Shown: piece after piece, positions 1 through 8,344 of the stretch
How the letters are laid out: each line of letters starts with the position of its first letter
Numbering within the stretch: position 1 is the first letter of the stretch
DNA from: Cupriavidus gilardii
GTDB lineage: Bacteria; Pseudomonadota; Gammaproteobacteria; Burkholderiales; Burkholderiaceae
DNA length: 64,000 nucleotides
Direction of reading: 5' to 3'
NCBI RefSeq assembly: GCF_013314895.1
Contig: NZ_JABTYE010000002.1
Span: 310,001-374,000 of the forward strand
Position numbers and translations under genes: made by a program
The notes under the pieces: generated by a model
What the model was told of the DNA's origin: nothing
The model's database searches: none
What the model saw: only the letters and a program-made list of their open reading frames with translations

Positions 1-413
1 TTGCCCAGGCCATCGCGCACGCCCGCGCCGAGGGCGGCGACCGTGTTGCCGGCATCGACGACTACCTGGCCGGTGGCATTGCCCGTCGCGTCGCTGACGA
101 TCGGCAGGTTGGCATCCTGGATCTGCTTGCCGATGTTCGAGATGGCATTGCCGGTCGCCGTCACCGTATTGCCGGCGCCTTCGGCTACCTGACCCGTCGG
201 CGTGGTCGGCTTCGACGTGGTCGGCGGGGGCGTACCGCCACCGCCGTCGTCGCCACCGCCGCCGCCGCCACCACCCGGGGGAGGCGTCGTCGCAGGGGGC
301 CGCGTGCCGCTACCCGAGCCGCTGGACGAGCAGCCCGCCATCATCCCCAGTACGCATGCGCACGCCAGCGCCATCATCACCGGCGCGCGTCGCGTCGAAT
401 TCGTCCGCTTCAT
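1..413 (-). CDS. Collagen-like/Gly-rich lipoprotein, N-terminal part (cut by window edge)
   Basis: Reading leftward from ATG at 413-411, the frame stays open to the window edge, so only about 137 N-terminal residues are seen. A consensus AGGAGA Shine-Dalgarno lies just upstream. The N-terminus is a lipoprotein signal peptide: positively charged start (MKRTNSTRR), hydrophobic stretch, lipobox ending MAGC. A low-complexity Gly/Pro/Thr linker follows, then a region of repeating 'GN-V-A-G-I-G' type motifs. That region (TGQVAEGAGNTV, NLPIVS, ALGAGVRDGLG) matches the start of the folded part of the divergent gene at 1043, so the two are paralogs. Likely a cell-envelope lipoprotein; function unknown. 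The C-terminus is outside the window. Confidence 0.8.
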   Translation of the reverse strand, partial: MKRTNSTRRAPVMMALACACVLGMMAGCSSSGSGSGTRPPATTPPPGGGGGGGGDDGGGGTPPPTTSKPTTPTGQVAEGAGNTVTATGNAISNIGKQIQDANLPIVSDATGNATGQVVVDAGNTVAALGAGVRDGLG

Positions 414-473
414 TGTGTTTCTCCTTGTGGATCGGACCGGTGCGGGACGCTGACCTGTCCCGTGGTACCGGCG

Positions 474-492
474 GTCCCCGTGCAGCGGGGAC
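474..492. repeat. REP-like palindrome (gtccccg...cggggac)
   Basis: A 7-bp perfect inverted repeat GTCCCCG/CGGGGAC with a 5-nt loop lies upstream of the leftward lipoprotein gene. The same core recurs in other intergenic gaps of this window, which suggests a dispersed extragenic palindrome. Confidence 0.5.
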
Positions 493-657
493 TCGACGCC
501 TTGGTCCGCAAAGCGCGTGCCATGAGGAGAAACGATGCCGGCCCTGCCGCTTGCAGCGTCACGCGCATCGCCCGCAAAGCCTTGCGTGGCGCGGCTTTGC
601 GGCCCAGGTCCGCGTATCGATGCGAGACGATGCGAGCAGGCTTTGCCAGGCTCCGCG

Positions 658-684
658 ACGTTACGTGCTACGTAACGTGTTACG
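658..684. promoter_or_regulatory. Inverted repeat ACGTTACGT-N3-ACGTAACGT, possible operator
   Basis: Perfect 9-bp arms at 658-666 and 670-678 are followed by a further GTTACG half-site (679-684). The site sits in the 0.6 kb gap between the divergent lipoprotein genes, and a related palindrome lies at 780-800. The symmetry and recurrence fit a dimeric regulator binding site; no regulator is identified. Apart from these sites and the REP-like palindrome, the 414-1042 gap shows no convincing gene. Confidence 0.4.
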
Positions 685-779
685 GCGCCCATCGCCACAC
701 GCCGGCCACAGCGGACATCGCGTTGGCGCGCGCCCGATGCCCTGGTCCGCGCCCATCGATGTTCCGTCGATGCCGTAGC

Positions 780-800
780 GCGTTACGTAACGCGTAACGC
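780..800. promoter_or_regulatory. Palindrome GCGTTACGTAACGC with extra half-site, possible operator
   Basis: A perfect 14-bp palindrome (780-793) is followed immediately by GTAACGC (794-800). It shares the GTTACGTAAC core with the element at 658-684, in the same divergent intergenic region. It may control the downstream lipoprotein gene at 1043 or both divergent genes. Confidence 0.4.
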
Positions 801-1042
801 CGCCACACGCTCCGCGCATGACCTTGCGCGGTCTTCGGACAGTGCTCCCCATCGCCCGCAAACCGTTGCCACACAAGGCTTGGCGGCAAGCCAACCAACT
901 TCCTCATGCGCGTTGCGCAGAGCTGGGCCACCAGTGGCACACCGCTTGCGCTTACGACACTGGCACCGCGGCGCAGCGCGTCCAGTGCCTTTCAACTCGG
1001 GAACGTCAAACACGAGAACACTTGTTGACCAGGGGATCAATG

Positions 1043-2680
1043 ATGAAAAAGACCAAGATAACCTTGACCGCCACGGCGCTGATCAGCGCATTGCTGCTGC
1101 TCGGCGGCTGCGCGAGCGGCAGCGGCTCGACCTCGATGGGAACGGGCGGCAAGGGAGGCGGCACGGTCGGTGACACCAATGGCGGCACCGGCAGCCCGAA
1201 CGGAGGTGGGACCGGTGGTGGTGGAAGCAGTGGCGGTGGAAGCGGTGGCGGTGGCACTGACGGTGGCGGCGGTGGTGGCACCGGCGGTGGTGGTACTGGC
1301 GGCGGCACTGGCGGCGGTACTGGTGGTGGCGGCGACGGCGGCGGCGGTACCGGCGGCGGCGGCGGCGGCGATGGTGGTGGTGGTGGCAACAACGGCGGTG
1401 GCGGCGATGGTGGCGGCGGCGGTGGCGGCACGCCGGTACGCAGCCCGACCGGCGAGGTCATCAACAAGACGGGCGACGTGGTCAGCAAGACCGGCGACCT
1501 CATCGGCGGCATCGGCGAACAGCTTCAAAGCGGCGTCAACCTGCCGGTGGTCTCGAACCAGACGCAGAACGGTGTCGGCGGCGCGATCGTGTCGGTCGGC
1601 AACGCGGTGGACTCGCTGGGCACCGGACTGAAGGACGGCCTGGGCAATATCCCGAATGCCGTCAATCCGATCGGCACCACCGTGGCCAGCACGGGCAACG
1701 TCGTGACCCATGTCGGTACCGCGGTCTCGCAGGTCGGCAGCGCGGTCAGCGGCGTGGGCACCGGCCCGCTGTCGCCGCTGGGCGCAGTGACCTCGCCGGT
1801 CGGCGCGCTGGTCGACAAGGTCGGCACCGGCGTTCAGACGCTTGGCGGCACGGTGGGCACCGTGCTGTCGACCGGCCCCATCGAGCAACTGACCAGCGGC
1901 GTCAGCCGCGCGATCGTGCCGCTGACCTCGCAGCTGACCAGCACCACGCAATCGCTGGGCGCGACCACCGGTCTCGGCCAGCCCGTGAACAACCTGCTGA
2001 CCGTGGTCGGCGGCACGGTGGCGCAGCTCGGCGGCAAGCTGCAGCAGACCAATACGCCGGTCGTCAGTGGTGTCGGCGGCGTGGTGACCGGAGCCGGCAA
2101 CACCGTCGCTGCGCTGGGCGGCGCGGTGCATGCGCCGGGCGCGACGCCGAGCGGTCCGCTGGCGCCGGTCGGCAATCTGGTCAGCGGTCTGACGGGTGGC
2201 CTCGCCGGCGGCGGCAACGGCGGTACGGGTCCGCTGGCACCGGTGACCAACCTGGTCAGCGGCCTGACCGGCGGTCTGGCGGGCGGCAATAACGGCGGCA
2301 ACGGCAGCGGTCCGCTGGCCCCTGTGACGAATCTGGTCGGCGGCCTCACCGGTGGCCTGACCGGCGGCAACAACGGCGGCACCGGCAGCGGTCCGCTGGC
2401 TCCCGTGACCAACCTGGTCGGCGGTCTCACCGGTGGCCTCACCGGCGGCAACAACGGCGGTACCGGCAGCGGCCCGCTGGCACCGGTGACCAATCTGGTC
2501 GGCGGTGTGGTCGCGGGTGTCACCGGCGGGCTGACCGGTGGCGGCGCGGCACCGGCCCCGGCGCCTGCTCCGGGCGGTACTGGCGGTGGCGCGACCACCG
2601 GCCCGGTGACCGGCGCGGTCGGCGGCATCGTCGGCGGTGTGCTGGGCACGGTCGGCGGTCTGCTCGGCGGTCGCCGTTGA
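1043..2680 (+). CDS. Collagen-like Gly-rich repeat lipoprotein
   Basis: This is a protein of 545 aa. Two adjacent ATGs exist (1040, 1043); the second is better spaced from AGGGGA at 1031. Layout: lipoprotein signal peptide (KKTK start, hydrophobic core, lipobox LGGC at about residue 20); a Gly/Thr/Ser low-complexity stretch (about 30-130) in GGT/GGC codons; a middle region of degenerate 'VG-VG-LG' hydrophobic repeats; five tandem 25-27-residue units beginning GPLAPVTNLV (nt 2153-2545); and a Gly-rich C-terminus ending LLGGRR. Similar Burkholderiales proteins are, as I recall, annotated 'collagen-like triple helix repeat', but no strict Gly-X-Y run is visible. Probably an exported, lipid-anchored structural or surface protein. 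It is paralogous to the gene at 1-413 and lies 172 bp upstream of a TpsB-like barrel that could act on it (inference). Confidence 0.8.
   Translation: MKKTKITLTATALISALLLLGGCASGSGSTSMGTGGKGGGTVGDTNGGTGSPNGGGTGGGGSSGGGSGGGGTDGGGGGGTGGGGTGGGTGGGTGGGGDGGGGTGGGGGGDGGGGGNNGGGGDGGGGGGGTPVRSPTGEVINKTGDVVSKTGDLIGGIGEQLQSGVNLPVVSNQTQNGVGGAIVSVGNAVDSLGTGLKDGLGNIPNAVNPIGTTVASTGNVVTHVGTAVSQVGSAVSGVGTGPLSPLGAVTSPVGALVDKVGTGVQTLGGTVGTVLSTGPIEQLTSGVSRAIVPLTSQLTSTTQSLGATTGLGQPVNNLLTVVGGTVAQLGGKLQQTNTPVVSGVGGVVTGAGNTVAALGGAVHAPGATPSGPLAPVGNLVSGLTGGLAGGGNGGTGPLAPVTNLVSGLTGGLAGGNNGGNGSGPLAPVTNLVGGLTGGLTGGNNGGTGSGPLAPVTNLVGGLTGGLTGGNNGGTGSGPLAPVTNLVGGVVAGVTGGLTGGGAAPAPAPAPGGTGGGATTGPVTGAVGGIVGGVLGTVGGLLGGRR
2153..2545 (+). 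repeat. Tandem 75-81 bp coding repeat (5 units)
   Basis: Units start at 2153, 2228, 2309, 2390 and 2471, each encoding GPLAPV(T/G)NLV followed by a GGLTGGL and Asn/Gly spacer. Units 3 and 4 are almost identical at DNA level. Copy number could vary between strains through slippage. Confidence 0.85.
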
Positions 2681-2770
2681 TGGCCCGCTTCCAACGATCG
2701 CGGCACCTGTCGCGCATCGCGTAGTTCCACTTCGCAGTACAGCCGGTCTCCACTTCGGGATTTCGACAAG

Positions 2771-2795
2771 CGCGCAGGCAGCGGCAGCCTGCGCG
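2771..2795. terminator. Hairpin between lipoprotein and barrel genes
   Basis: Perfect 9-bp arms CGCGCAGGC/GCCTGCGCG flank a 7-nt loop in the 172-bp gap. No T-tract follows, so it may be a weak attenuator rather than a true terminator. Confidence 0.25.
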
Positions 2796-2852
2796 CCGGT
2801 GGAGTCCGGCTTCCACAGCCGCACTTAGTTTGATTGTGAAAGGGGATTGACC

Positions 2853-4532
2853 ATGTCGCGCACGCACACTCGCGTCGCCATGCTGCTGCTCGGCCTCGGT
2901 GCCTGGCATGGCGGCATGCATCCAGTTCTGGCCGCCGATCCGCGCAGCCCGGTCCAGGGGGACCCGACTCAAACGCTGCCGAAAATCGCGCCGCCCAAGC
3001 CGACCGGGGAAGTCAAGGTCCAGGTCGAACGTCCGGACCCGGCCATGCAGAATCTGCTGTCGGCGAAGCTGACGCCGACGCGCTTCCAGATCGAGGGCGT
3101 CAAGACGCTGCCCTTCGACCAGATCGCCGACAAGTTCAAGCCGCTGGCCGGCAAGGAAATCACCGTCGCCGAGCTGCTGCAGGCCGCCAACGCGGTCACC
3201 GAGATGTACCAGCAGCATGGCTATCCGCTGTCGTTCGCCTTCGTGCCCGCGCAGTCCTTCGAGAACGGCAATGTGCTGATCACCGTGGTCGAAGGCTATG
3301 TCGCGCGCGTGACCATTCGCGGCAATCCGGGACCGCTGGAGAACCGGTTGCGCGCGATCGCCGAACGGCTGAAGGAAGAACGGCCGCTGACCCGCGCCAG
3401 CTTCGACCGCTATTCCAGCGTGCTGGGATTGCAGCCCGGCGTGCAGGTCGGCGCGACGGTGCAGCCGCCGACCACCACCGATGGCGCCAGCGAAATGGTG
3501 CTCGACGTCAAGCGCAAGCCGATCGCCTTCGGCACGGGTGTCGACTACATGTCGCCCGGCGTGCGGGCCATTGCAACGGCAACTGCCAGCGGCCTGACAC
3601 CGCTGGGCGAGCAGCTGACCGTATCGGCGCTGTTCCCGAAGGGACGCGACGACGAGGAATACTACGCGCTCGGCTACGCGCAGCCGATCGGCACCGAAGG
3701 GCTGATCGCCCGCGTCAACGCATCGCACTATCGCGGCGTGCCGCAGAACGCCACGCTCGAGCAGATCGGCTTCAACCGGCGCTACGTCAACGACAGCAAG
3801 CGGCTCGGCACGAGCCTGAGCTATCCGCTGTTGCTCAGCGCGCGGCATTCGCTGACGCTGAGCGGCGGCCTCTACGGTACCGACCAGTTCGAGCGCTATA
3901 CGCAGGCCGGCACCGATCGCTCGGTGGCGATCGGCACCAATGTGCGGGTCGTCAATGCGGAGCTCGCCTATGTCCAGCGCAAGGAAGGCGTGTCGCGCAG
4001 CGCCACGCTCGGTCTGTACAAGGGCGTCGACGCGCTCGGCGCGCGCCGCGAGAACAACGCCAACGATCTGAGCTTCCTGCGCACGCGGCTGCTGCTGTCG
4101 CAGGCCACCGACCTGCCGTTCGGCTTCGGCATGGCCGTATCCGCGGCGGGCCAATACAGCAGCGACCGCCTGGCGTCGAGCGAGCAGATCAGTTTTGGCG
4201 GGCGCTTCTTCGGGCTGGGCTATCCCGCCGGCGAAGTGGCGGGCGACAAGGGCTGGGCCGCATCGGCCGAGATCAGCCGGCTGTTCGGCATGGACATGAC
4301 CTATCTGAAGACGCTGCAGCCGTATGTGATGGCGGACGTCGCGCGGGTCTATTCGAACAGCTATTCGCTGACGCACCGCTCGCTGTCGTCGGTGGCGCTC
4401 GGCGTGCGCTTCTCGGATCGGCGCTATTACACGCTGGACCTGTCGCTGGCCCAACCGGTCGGCGACAAGCCGATCAATGCGGATCGCCGCTCGCCGCGCA
4501 TCAATGCGAGCTGGTCGTATCAGTTCGATTGA
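2853..4532 (+). CDS. ShlB/FhaC/HecB (TpsB-like) outer-membrane transporter
   Basis: This is a 559-aa protein starting at ATG 2853, which has AAAGGGG at good spacing; an upstream in-frame TTG at 2847 is less likely. A signal peptide ends near VLAA-DP. A POTRA-type domain (about residues 70-160, including FQIEGVKTLPFD and ITVVEGYV) precedes a beta-barrel rich in alternating aromatic strands that ends in the aromatic residue of WSYQFD, as expected for a BamA-inserted barrel. Known family members secrete TpsA exoproteins across the outer membrane. No TpsA is visible nearby; the neighbours are Gly-rich lipoproteins. In the region matching the conserved L6 'VRGY' loop the sequence reads FFGLGYPAGE, so the usual Arg appears replaced. 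The family call is firm; the substrate is unknown. Confidence 0.85.
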   Translation: MSRTHTRVAMLLLGLGAWHGGMHPVLAADPRSPVQGDPTQTLPKIAPPKPTGEVKVQVERPDPAMQNLLSAKLTPTRFQIEGVKTLPFDQIADKFKPLAGKEITVAELLQAANAVTEMYQQHGYPLSFAFVPAQSFENGNVLITVVEGYVARVTIRGNPGPLENRLRAIAERLKEERPLTRASFDRYSSVLGLQPGVQVGATVQPPTTTDGASEMVLDVKRKPIAFGTGVDYMSPGVRAIATATASGLTPLGEQLTVSALFPKGRDDEEYYALGYAQPIGTEGLIARVNASHYRGVPQNATLEQIGFNRRYVNDSKRLGTSLSYPLLLSARHSLTLSGGLYGTDQFERYTQAGTDRSVAIGTNVRVVNAELAYVQRKEGVSRSATLGLYKGVDALGARRENNANDLSFLRTRLLLSQATDLPFGFGMAVSAAGQYSSDRLASSEQISFGGRFFGLGYPAGEVAGDKGWAASAEISRLFGMDMTYLKTLQPYVMADVARVYSNSYSLTHRSLSSVALGVRFSDRRYYTLDLSLAQPVGDKPINADRRSPRINASWSYQFD

Positions 4533-4545
4533 AGGCGGGGCACGT

Positions 4546-4575
4546 CCGTCGTCCCCGCGTGCACGGGGACGACGG
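4546..4575. terminator. 12-bp perfect hairpin between convergent genes (REP-like)
   Basis: CCGTCGTCCCCG (4546-4557) and its complement (4564-4575) flank a 6-nt loop. The hairpin sits between the ends of two convergent genes (4532 and 4590), so it could terminate both. Its core also matches the dispersed REP-like family (gtccccgc/gcggggac). It lacks a T-tract. Confidence 0.5.
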
Positions 4576-4589
4576 CGGTGACAACACTC

Positions 4590-4979
4590 CTACTCCGTGT
4601 CGCGCCGCGGCGGGCGCTCTTCCCGCCGGTCGGTCTGGTCGGCGCGATCAGCCGGTGTATCCGGTGCAATGCCTTCGGCGGCATCCTCGATGCGCTCGCC
4701 GATCTGCTCCTCCGGCAACAACGCCTCGGTCCGATTGTCGTGCGGATAATCCTGTTCCTGTTCGGGCAGGCCCTCCAGGTTCATATCCGAGTCGATCGGC
4801 TCGATGTCCGTATCGGGATCGAGCGAGCTTGGAATCGCGCGCGCTTCTTCCCTGACCTCCTGTTCGCGCTGCGCTTCGCCGCTGGACGTTGCGTTGTCGT
4901 TGCCGCCATCGTCGCGGGCGCGCAGCTTGTCGCGATCGAGATCCTGGCCGCCGCGCTTGCCGTCGGTGTTCGGGTTCAT
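4590..4979 (-). CDS. Small acidic hydrophilic protein, unknown function
   Basis: This is a 129-aa protein with ATG at 4979-4977 preceded by AGGAGAGG. It has no signal peptide or membrane segment. It is strongly charged (Asp/Glu/Arg rich) and looks intrinsically disordered from end to end. It lies 12 bp downstream of the BON-domain gene on the same strand, so the two are probably cotranscribed. I do not recognise a family. The long opposite-strand open frame across this gene and the next is treated as a shadow because both leftward genes have strong ribosome-binding sites and, in the BON gene, a recognisable domain. Confidence 0.7.
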   Translation of the reverse strand: MNPNTDGKRGGQDLDRDKLRARDDGGNDNATSSGEAQREQEVREEARAIPSSLDPDTDIEPIDSDMNLEGLPEQEQDYPHDNRTEALLPEEQIGERIEDAAEGIAPDTPADRADQTDRREERPPRRDTE

Positions 4980-4991
4980 CGTCCTCTCCTA

Positions 4992-6206
4992 TCAAGTCGC
5001 GTGCTTGCCGGGCGTCGTGGTACCGCCGTACGGATCGGTGCCTTTGGGCACTTCGCCCGCGCCGACTTCCATGCCGCCGACATAGCTGCTTGCGGTGCTG
5101 CCGGTGGCGCTGCCCGATACGCTGACGCCGCTGACGCGCCGGTCTTCCGGGCGCGAGCCGCCGGGACGCTGTTCGACCTGGCCGCCTTCGCGCTGCACGC
5201 GAATCTGGTTGTGGACCTCGCGCACGCCGAAGATGTCGTCAGCGATGTCCTCGATGCAGTATTTCTGGCGACGGTCGCGCACTGCGCCGGTCAGCGTGAC
5301 CACGCCCTCGCTGACCTGCACCTCGACGTCCTGTACTTCGAGCCGGTCATCGTGCGCGAGGCGCTCGCACAGATCTTCGCGAATCCGTTCGTCGCTGCGC
5401 TGGTAGCCCTTGGGCGAGACCCGGCGGCCGGGACCGCTGCCACTGCCCGAGCCCTGGCCCCAATGCACGCGCTGCGGCGCGCCGCTGAAGCGCTCGTAGG
5501 CCTCGTCGCGGCCATGCGATTGCCGTTGGCCGCCCGCGCTCCAGTCGTCGCCGGGCCAGCCCGAGGGGCGGCCGCCGCGTCCCGGGCGCTCGCTCTCCGG
5601 GAAACGCCCGCCTTCGTCCATCCACCGCGCGCTGGCCTGCCGCCGGCCGGCATTGCCGCCGCCCTCGTCGGGCCACGACGGCGCATCGAGCCGATCCGCA
5701 TCCGAGATGCCATAGGCCCGGGCAAGGTTTGCGCGAGTCCGCGGGTCGTCGGGCTCGTAGCGGTCACGCCAGGGCGTACGCGATTCGTCAGGCCACGGGC
5801 CGCCGCGCTGCCCGCGCGAGAGCCGGTCATCGGTCAGATCGCCGCTGCGCCGCTCCCCGCGCCCGGACAGCCCGCGGTCGCTGCGCATCACCTCGCCGGT
5901 CGACGGATAGGTGCCGTACGGATTGTCGCCAACGGGCTCTTCGTAGCCGCGGCCGTAGCGGCCCTCGCCGAAGCGGCCGGCGCCATAGCCCTGCTCGGCT
6001 TGGCGCGGCTGCGCGAATGGATCGTCGCGGCCGCCACCGTATCTCGGCATGCCGGGCCGCCCGACGCCCCGTCCCTGACGGATGTCTTCCTCGGCGTATT
6101 CGGCATGACGGCCGCCCTGGTGCGCGCCGCGCTGGTCGAGCCGGTCTTCGGCGCTATACGGCTGGCGGTAATCCCATACGCGGCGGCTGGTGCTGCGTTC
6201 GTTCAT
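4992..6206 (-). CDS. BON-domain protein with long disordered Arg/Gly/Tyr-rich N-terminus
   Basis: This is a 404-aa protein starting at ATG 6206-6204 behind GGAGG; an in-frame upstream extension lacks such a site. Residues 1 to about 265 are low-complexity, rich in Arg, Gly, Asp, Tyr and Pro. Residues about 269-338 form a BON domain (DERIREDLCERLAHDD, VTLTGAVRDRRQKYCIED, VREVHNQIRV), a fold known to bind membranes or ligands in OsmY-like proteins. A Gly/Ser tail follows. There is no signal peptide, unlike most BON proteins, so it may be cytoplasmic. Tandem arrangement with the downstream acidic protein suggests a two-gene operon, possibly stress-related (inference). Confidence 0.8.
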   Translation of the reverse strand: MNERSTSRRVWDYRQPYSAEDRLDQRGAHQGGRHAEYAEEDIRQGRGVGRPGMPRYGGGRDDPFAQPRQAEQGYGAGRFGEGRYGRGYEEPVGDNPYGTYPSTGEVMRSDRGLSGRGERRSGDLTDDRLSRGQRGGPWPDESRTPWRDRYEPDDPRTRANLARAYGISDADRLDAPSWPDEGGGNAGRRQASARWMDEGGRFPESERPGRGGRPSGWPGDDWSAGGQRQSHGRDEAYERFSGAPQRVHWGQGSGSGSGPGRRVSPKGYQRSDERIREDLCERLAHDDRLEVQDVEVQVSEGVVTLTGAVRDRRQKYCIEDIADDIFGVREVHNQIRVQREGGQVEQRPGGSRPEDRRVSGVSVSGSATGSTASSYVGGMEVGAGEVPKGTDPYGGTTTPGKHAT

Positions 6207-6413
6207 CTCTGCCTCCGTTGGTAAGAGTTGCAAATGCTGTGGCGACGAACCGGCGCGAACCCCGTGGCCGGTCCGGCATGAATCGGTGGTGATACGTCGG
6301 TGACGCAATTTCCATTCCGCCGCGGAAGGCTGTGTGTGCTAGGCGACTTTCGCGCCAGGTGGCGGCGGATAGCCTGTCGCAACGCGGGATAGACTGACCG
6401 CTCGCCCGCGCTT

Positions 6414-6445
6414 GGCGCCTCTCCCGTCCCCGGTGGAGAGGCGCC
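6414..6445. terminator. 11-bp perfect hairpin in the 6207-6774 gap
   Basis: GGCGCCTCTCC (6414-6424) pairs with GGAGAGGCGCC (6435-6445) across a 10-nt loop, followed on the + strand by pyrimidine-rich CTTTCTC. It lies in a 568-bp gap between the methyltransferase stop and the BON gene start. No gene in the gap convinces me. It could stop leftward transcription from the methyltransferase, but the T-tract is poor. Confidence 0.35.
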
Positions 6446-6660
6446 CTTTCTCATGCCGTTTTTGATCTGGATCGGGCTGCGGGACGGCCACGCCCCAGCC
6501 ACCCCTGAGGGCGGCGCGCGGGACCGCGGCGCCGTCAGGCGCCTCAGTCATGCCTGCCGCGCGGCTGCCGCACAAGGGCAGGCCGGGGCGAGCCGCGTCG
6601 CCAATCACGCAAATAGCGTTCCCGCGCGGACATGGCCACGCGTTCGGCAACCCGGCGATC

Positions 6661-6705
6661 AGGGGATCGAAAGCGAGGGGATCGAAAGCGAGGGGATCGG
6701 AAGCC
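6661..6705. repeat. Three tandem 15-bp units (aggggatcgaaagcg)
   Basis: Two exact copies (6661-6675, 6676-6690) are followed by one diverged copy (6691-6705). They lie 70 bp downstream of the methyltransferase stop in noncoding DNA. A short variable-number repeat; no function visible. Confidence 0.7.
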
Positions 6706-6774
6706 GGATCGGCAACACGCCGCCACCGGAGCCGGCGGCGGCGCGAAGCGATCGGGGAGATCGCTGGAGGCGGA

Positions 6775-7785
6775 CTACAGCGTGCGTCGCCGCGCGACCA
6801 CGAACAGGCTCAGCGCGGCTTCCGCCGACCGTGGATCGATGCCGGACAATCGCTGCGCCAACCGGATCTTCAACGGCGGCCGCCCCATCGCGCCATCCAG
6901 CACGTCCTTGCCGACGAAGTGGCTATGCGGATAGATCGCGATATCGAAGCCCAACGGCCGCAGGGTCGTGTGAACCAGCTCGCGGGTGAGTCCATCCCCC
7001 GGCCGGTGATGCAGCTCGGTGGCAAGCGCCCAGATCTGTTCGTCATCGGCCGCGGTATGGCCGCCACGTCGAAGCCAGCGATAGATCGGCAAGCGCATGC
7101 GCCAGAGCAGCAAGGCCACGCCGCGGAAATTCCAGGCCGAGCGCTGCGGGTCATGGTCGAGAATCAGCAGTCCGCCGGGACGGACCAGCCGCGAGGCTTC
7201 GACCAGCCCGCGCCGCATGTCGTCCAGATGATGCAGCGAGCCGTTGATGGCAACCACATCGGCGATGCCCGAGCGCAACGGCATATCCTGCGCGTCGGCC
7301 CGCAACGGCAGATAACCCACGCCGGCCGCTCTCTCCAGGCTGCCCGGCGCGATGTCGACGCCGATCGCCACGCGCGGCTTGCCACCGAGCGCGGCCAGCA
7401 GATTGCCCGGACCGCAGCCGACATCGACCAGCACCTTGCCGTCGAGCGACCCGACCACCGCAAGCCACCGCTCTCGCAATTCCGGATAGCGATGCACACA
7501 GGCAAGCCAGTCGTCCATCCACTTCGGATGGCTGAAGTAATGCGCGTTGGCGCGCATGCCGGTGGTGAAGGCATCGATGCGCGCCTCGGGAAAGGCCCCG
7601 CCACGAACCACCGCTCCGGGCTTCAGAAAGGGCTGCAAGCGCTCCAGATAGCTGTCCTCTCGACAGGACTGAGTCTGCGTGGCGGGACTGCCATCGGGTC
7701 GTTCGCTATCGCGCCGCTGGACCGGTGGATCGGGTGGTTCGGCGCGCGTGGGTATGCATGGGTCGGAGAGCAGGGCGTCGTTCAT
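6775..7785 (-). CDS. Class I SAM-dependent methyltransferase
   Basis: This is a 336-aa protein with ATG at 7785-7783 behind a modest GGGA. After a Pro/Arg-rich, probably flexible N-terminal 60 residues comes a Rossmann methyltransferase: motif I VDVGCGPGN (about 118), the acidic residue ending motif II (IGVDIAPGSLERA), and the post-motif SLHHLDD and RLVRPGGLLILD typical of Methyltransf_11. The substrate cannot be read from sequence. The gene is isolated: 559 bp upstream hold no gene, and the downstream gap holds only a hairpin and a short tandem repeat. Confidence 0.75.
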   Translation of the reverse strand: MNDALLSDPCIPTRAEPPDPPVQRRDSERPDGSPATQTQSCREDSYLERLQPFLKPGAVVRGGAFPEARIDAFTTGMRANAHYFSHPKWMDDWLACVHRYPELRERWLAVVGSLDGKVLVDVGCGPGNLLAALGGKPRVAIGVDIAPGSLERAAGVGYLPLRADAQDMPLRSGIADVVAINGSLHHLDDMRRGLVEASRLVRPGGLLILDHDPQRSAWNFRGVALLLWRMRLPIYRWLRRGGHTAADDEQIWALATELHHRPGDGLTRELVHTTLRPLGFDIAIYPHSHFVGKDVLDGAMGRPPLKIRLAQRLSGIDPRSAEAALSLFVVARRRTL

Positions 7786-8264
7786 GTTGGATCCCGGGGT
7801 AGAAGCGCCGGCGCGGCCGCGACCACGGCCGACACCAGACGAAAGACGCGAAGGGCCGGGCAGCCGCACGCCGTCACCGGCGCGATGCCGTTCCGTTCCA
7901 AAGCGCTGCGTATCGGCAGGCCGGACCCGCCCGGTGCGTGCCGGACGGTTTGCCTGACCTCCTTGGGTATGACATCGACGTGACCGGCCGCCATCATGCT
8001 TCGGCGGGCCAGCCCCAGACCCCGTGGACTGGCGTTGCCTCGCGTCCGCCCTCCCCCACGGCTCAGACGCGATTGCCTTGGCATGCCGGTGTACCGCCAC
8101 GGTGGAGTTGTCGCGGCGGCGACATGCAAAGACCGCCAGCATGTCAGCGTTGACAAACCCACGAAGGCAATCTAGTTAGCGTTTGCTGCGCTCGCAAATA
8201 AAAAGTTGTTTGCCTATGTGCGCGAGCCAACATTTCCGTCCATGCGGCTAATTGCGAAGGCATG

Positions 8265-8294
8265 AAAAAACGCGGCGCCCGCATGGGGCGCCGC
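8265..8294 (-). terminator. Rho-independent terminator of the leftward gene ending at 8345
   Basis: On the minus strand a 9-bp GC stem (GCGGCGCCC/GGGCGCCGC, 5-nt loop) is followed at once by six Ts. It lies about 50 bp past the stop codon. The rest of the 7786-8344 gap holds an AT-richer patch (about 8160-8240) that may carry the methyltransferase promoter. Confidence 0.8.
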
Positions 8295-8344
8295 CAACTG
8301 ACAAGGAAAGGGAAGTTCGGACGATGTCGTCGGACAGCGGGCCG

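Noticed and set aside
1200-1440. Possible CRISPR or regulatory repeat
   Set aside because: It is an in-frame Gly-codon run, with no spacer-repeat structure. No CRISPR array was seen anywhere in the window.
1037-2824. Leftward 595-codon frame through the Gly-rich lipoprotein
   Set aside because: Low-complexity GGT/GGC repeats keep all frames open; the rightward frame has the lipobox and Shine-Dalgarno.
4578-6224. Long rightward open frame (about 548 codons) opposite the acidic and BON genes
   Set aside because: High-GC antisense shadow: no Shine-Dalgarno or recognisable domain, while the leftward frames have strong ribosome-binding sites and a BON domain.
7786-8344. Small leftward frames upstream of the methyltransferase
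   Set aside because: No ribosome-binding site, no recognisable motif, and composition typical of chance frames.
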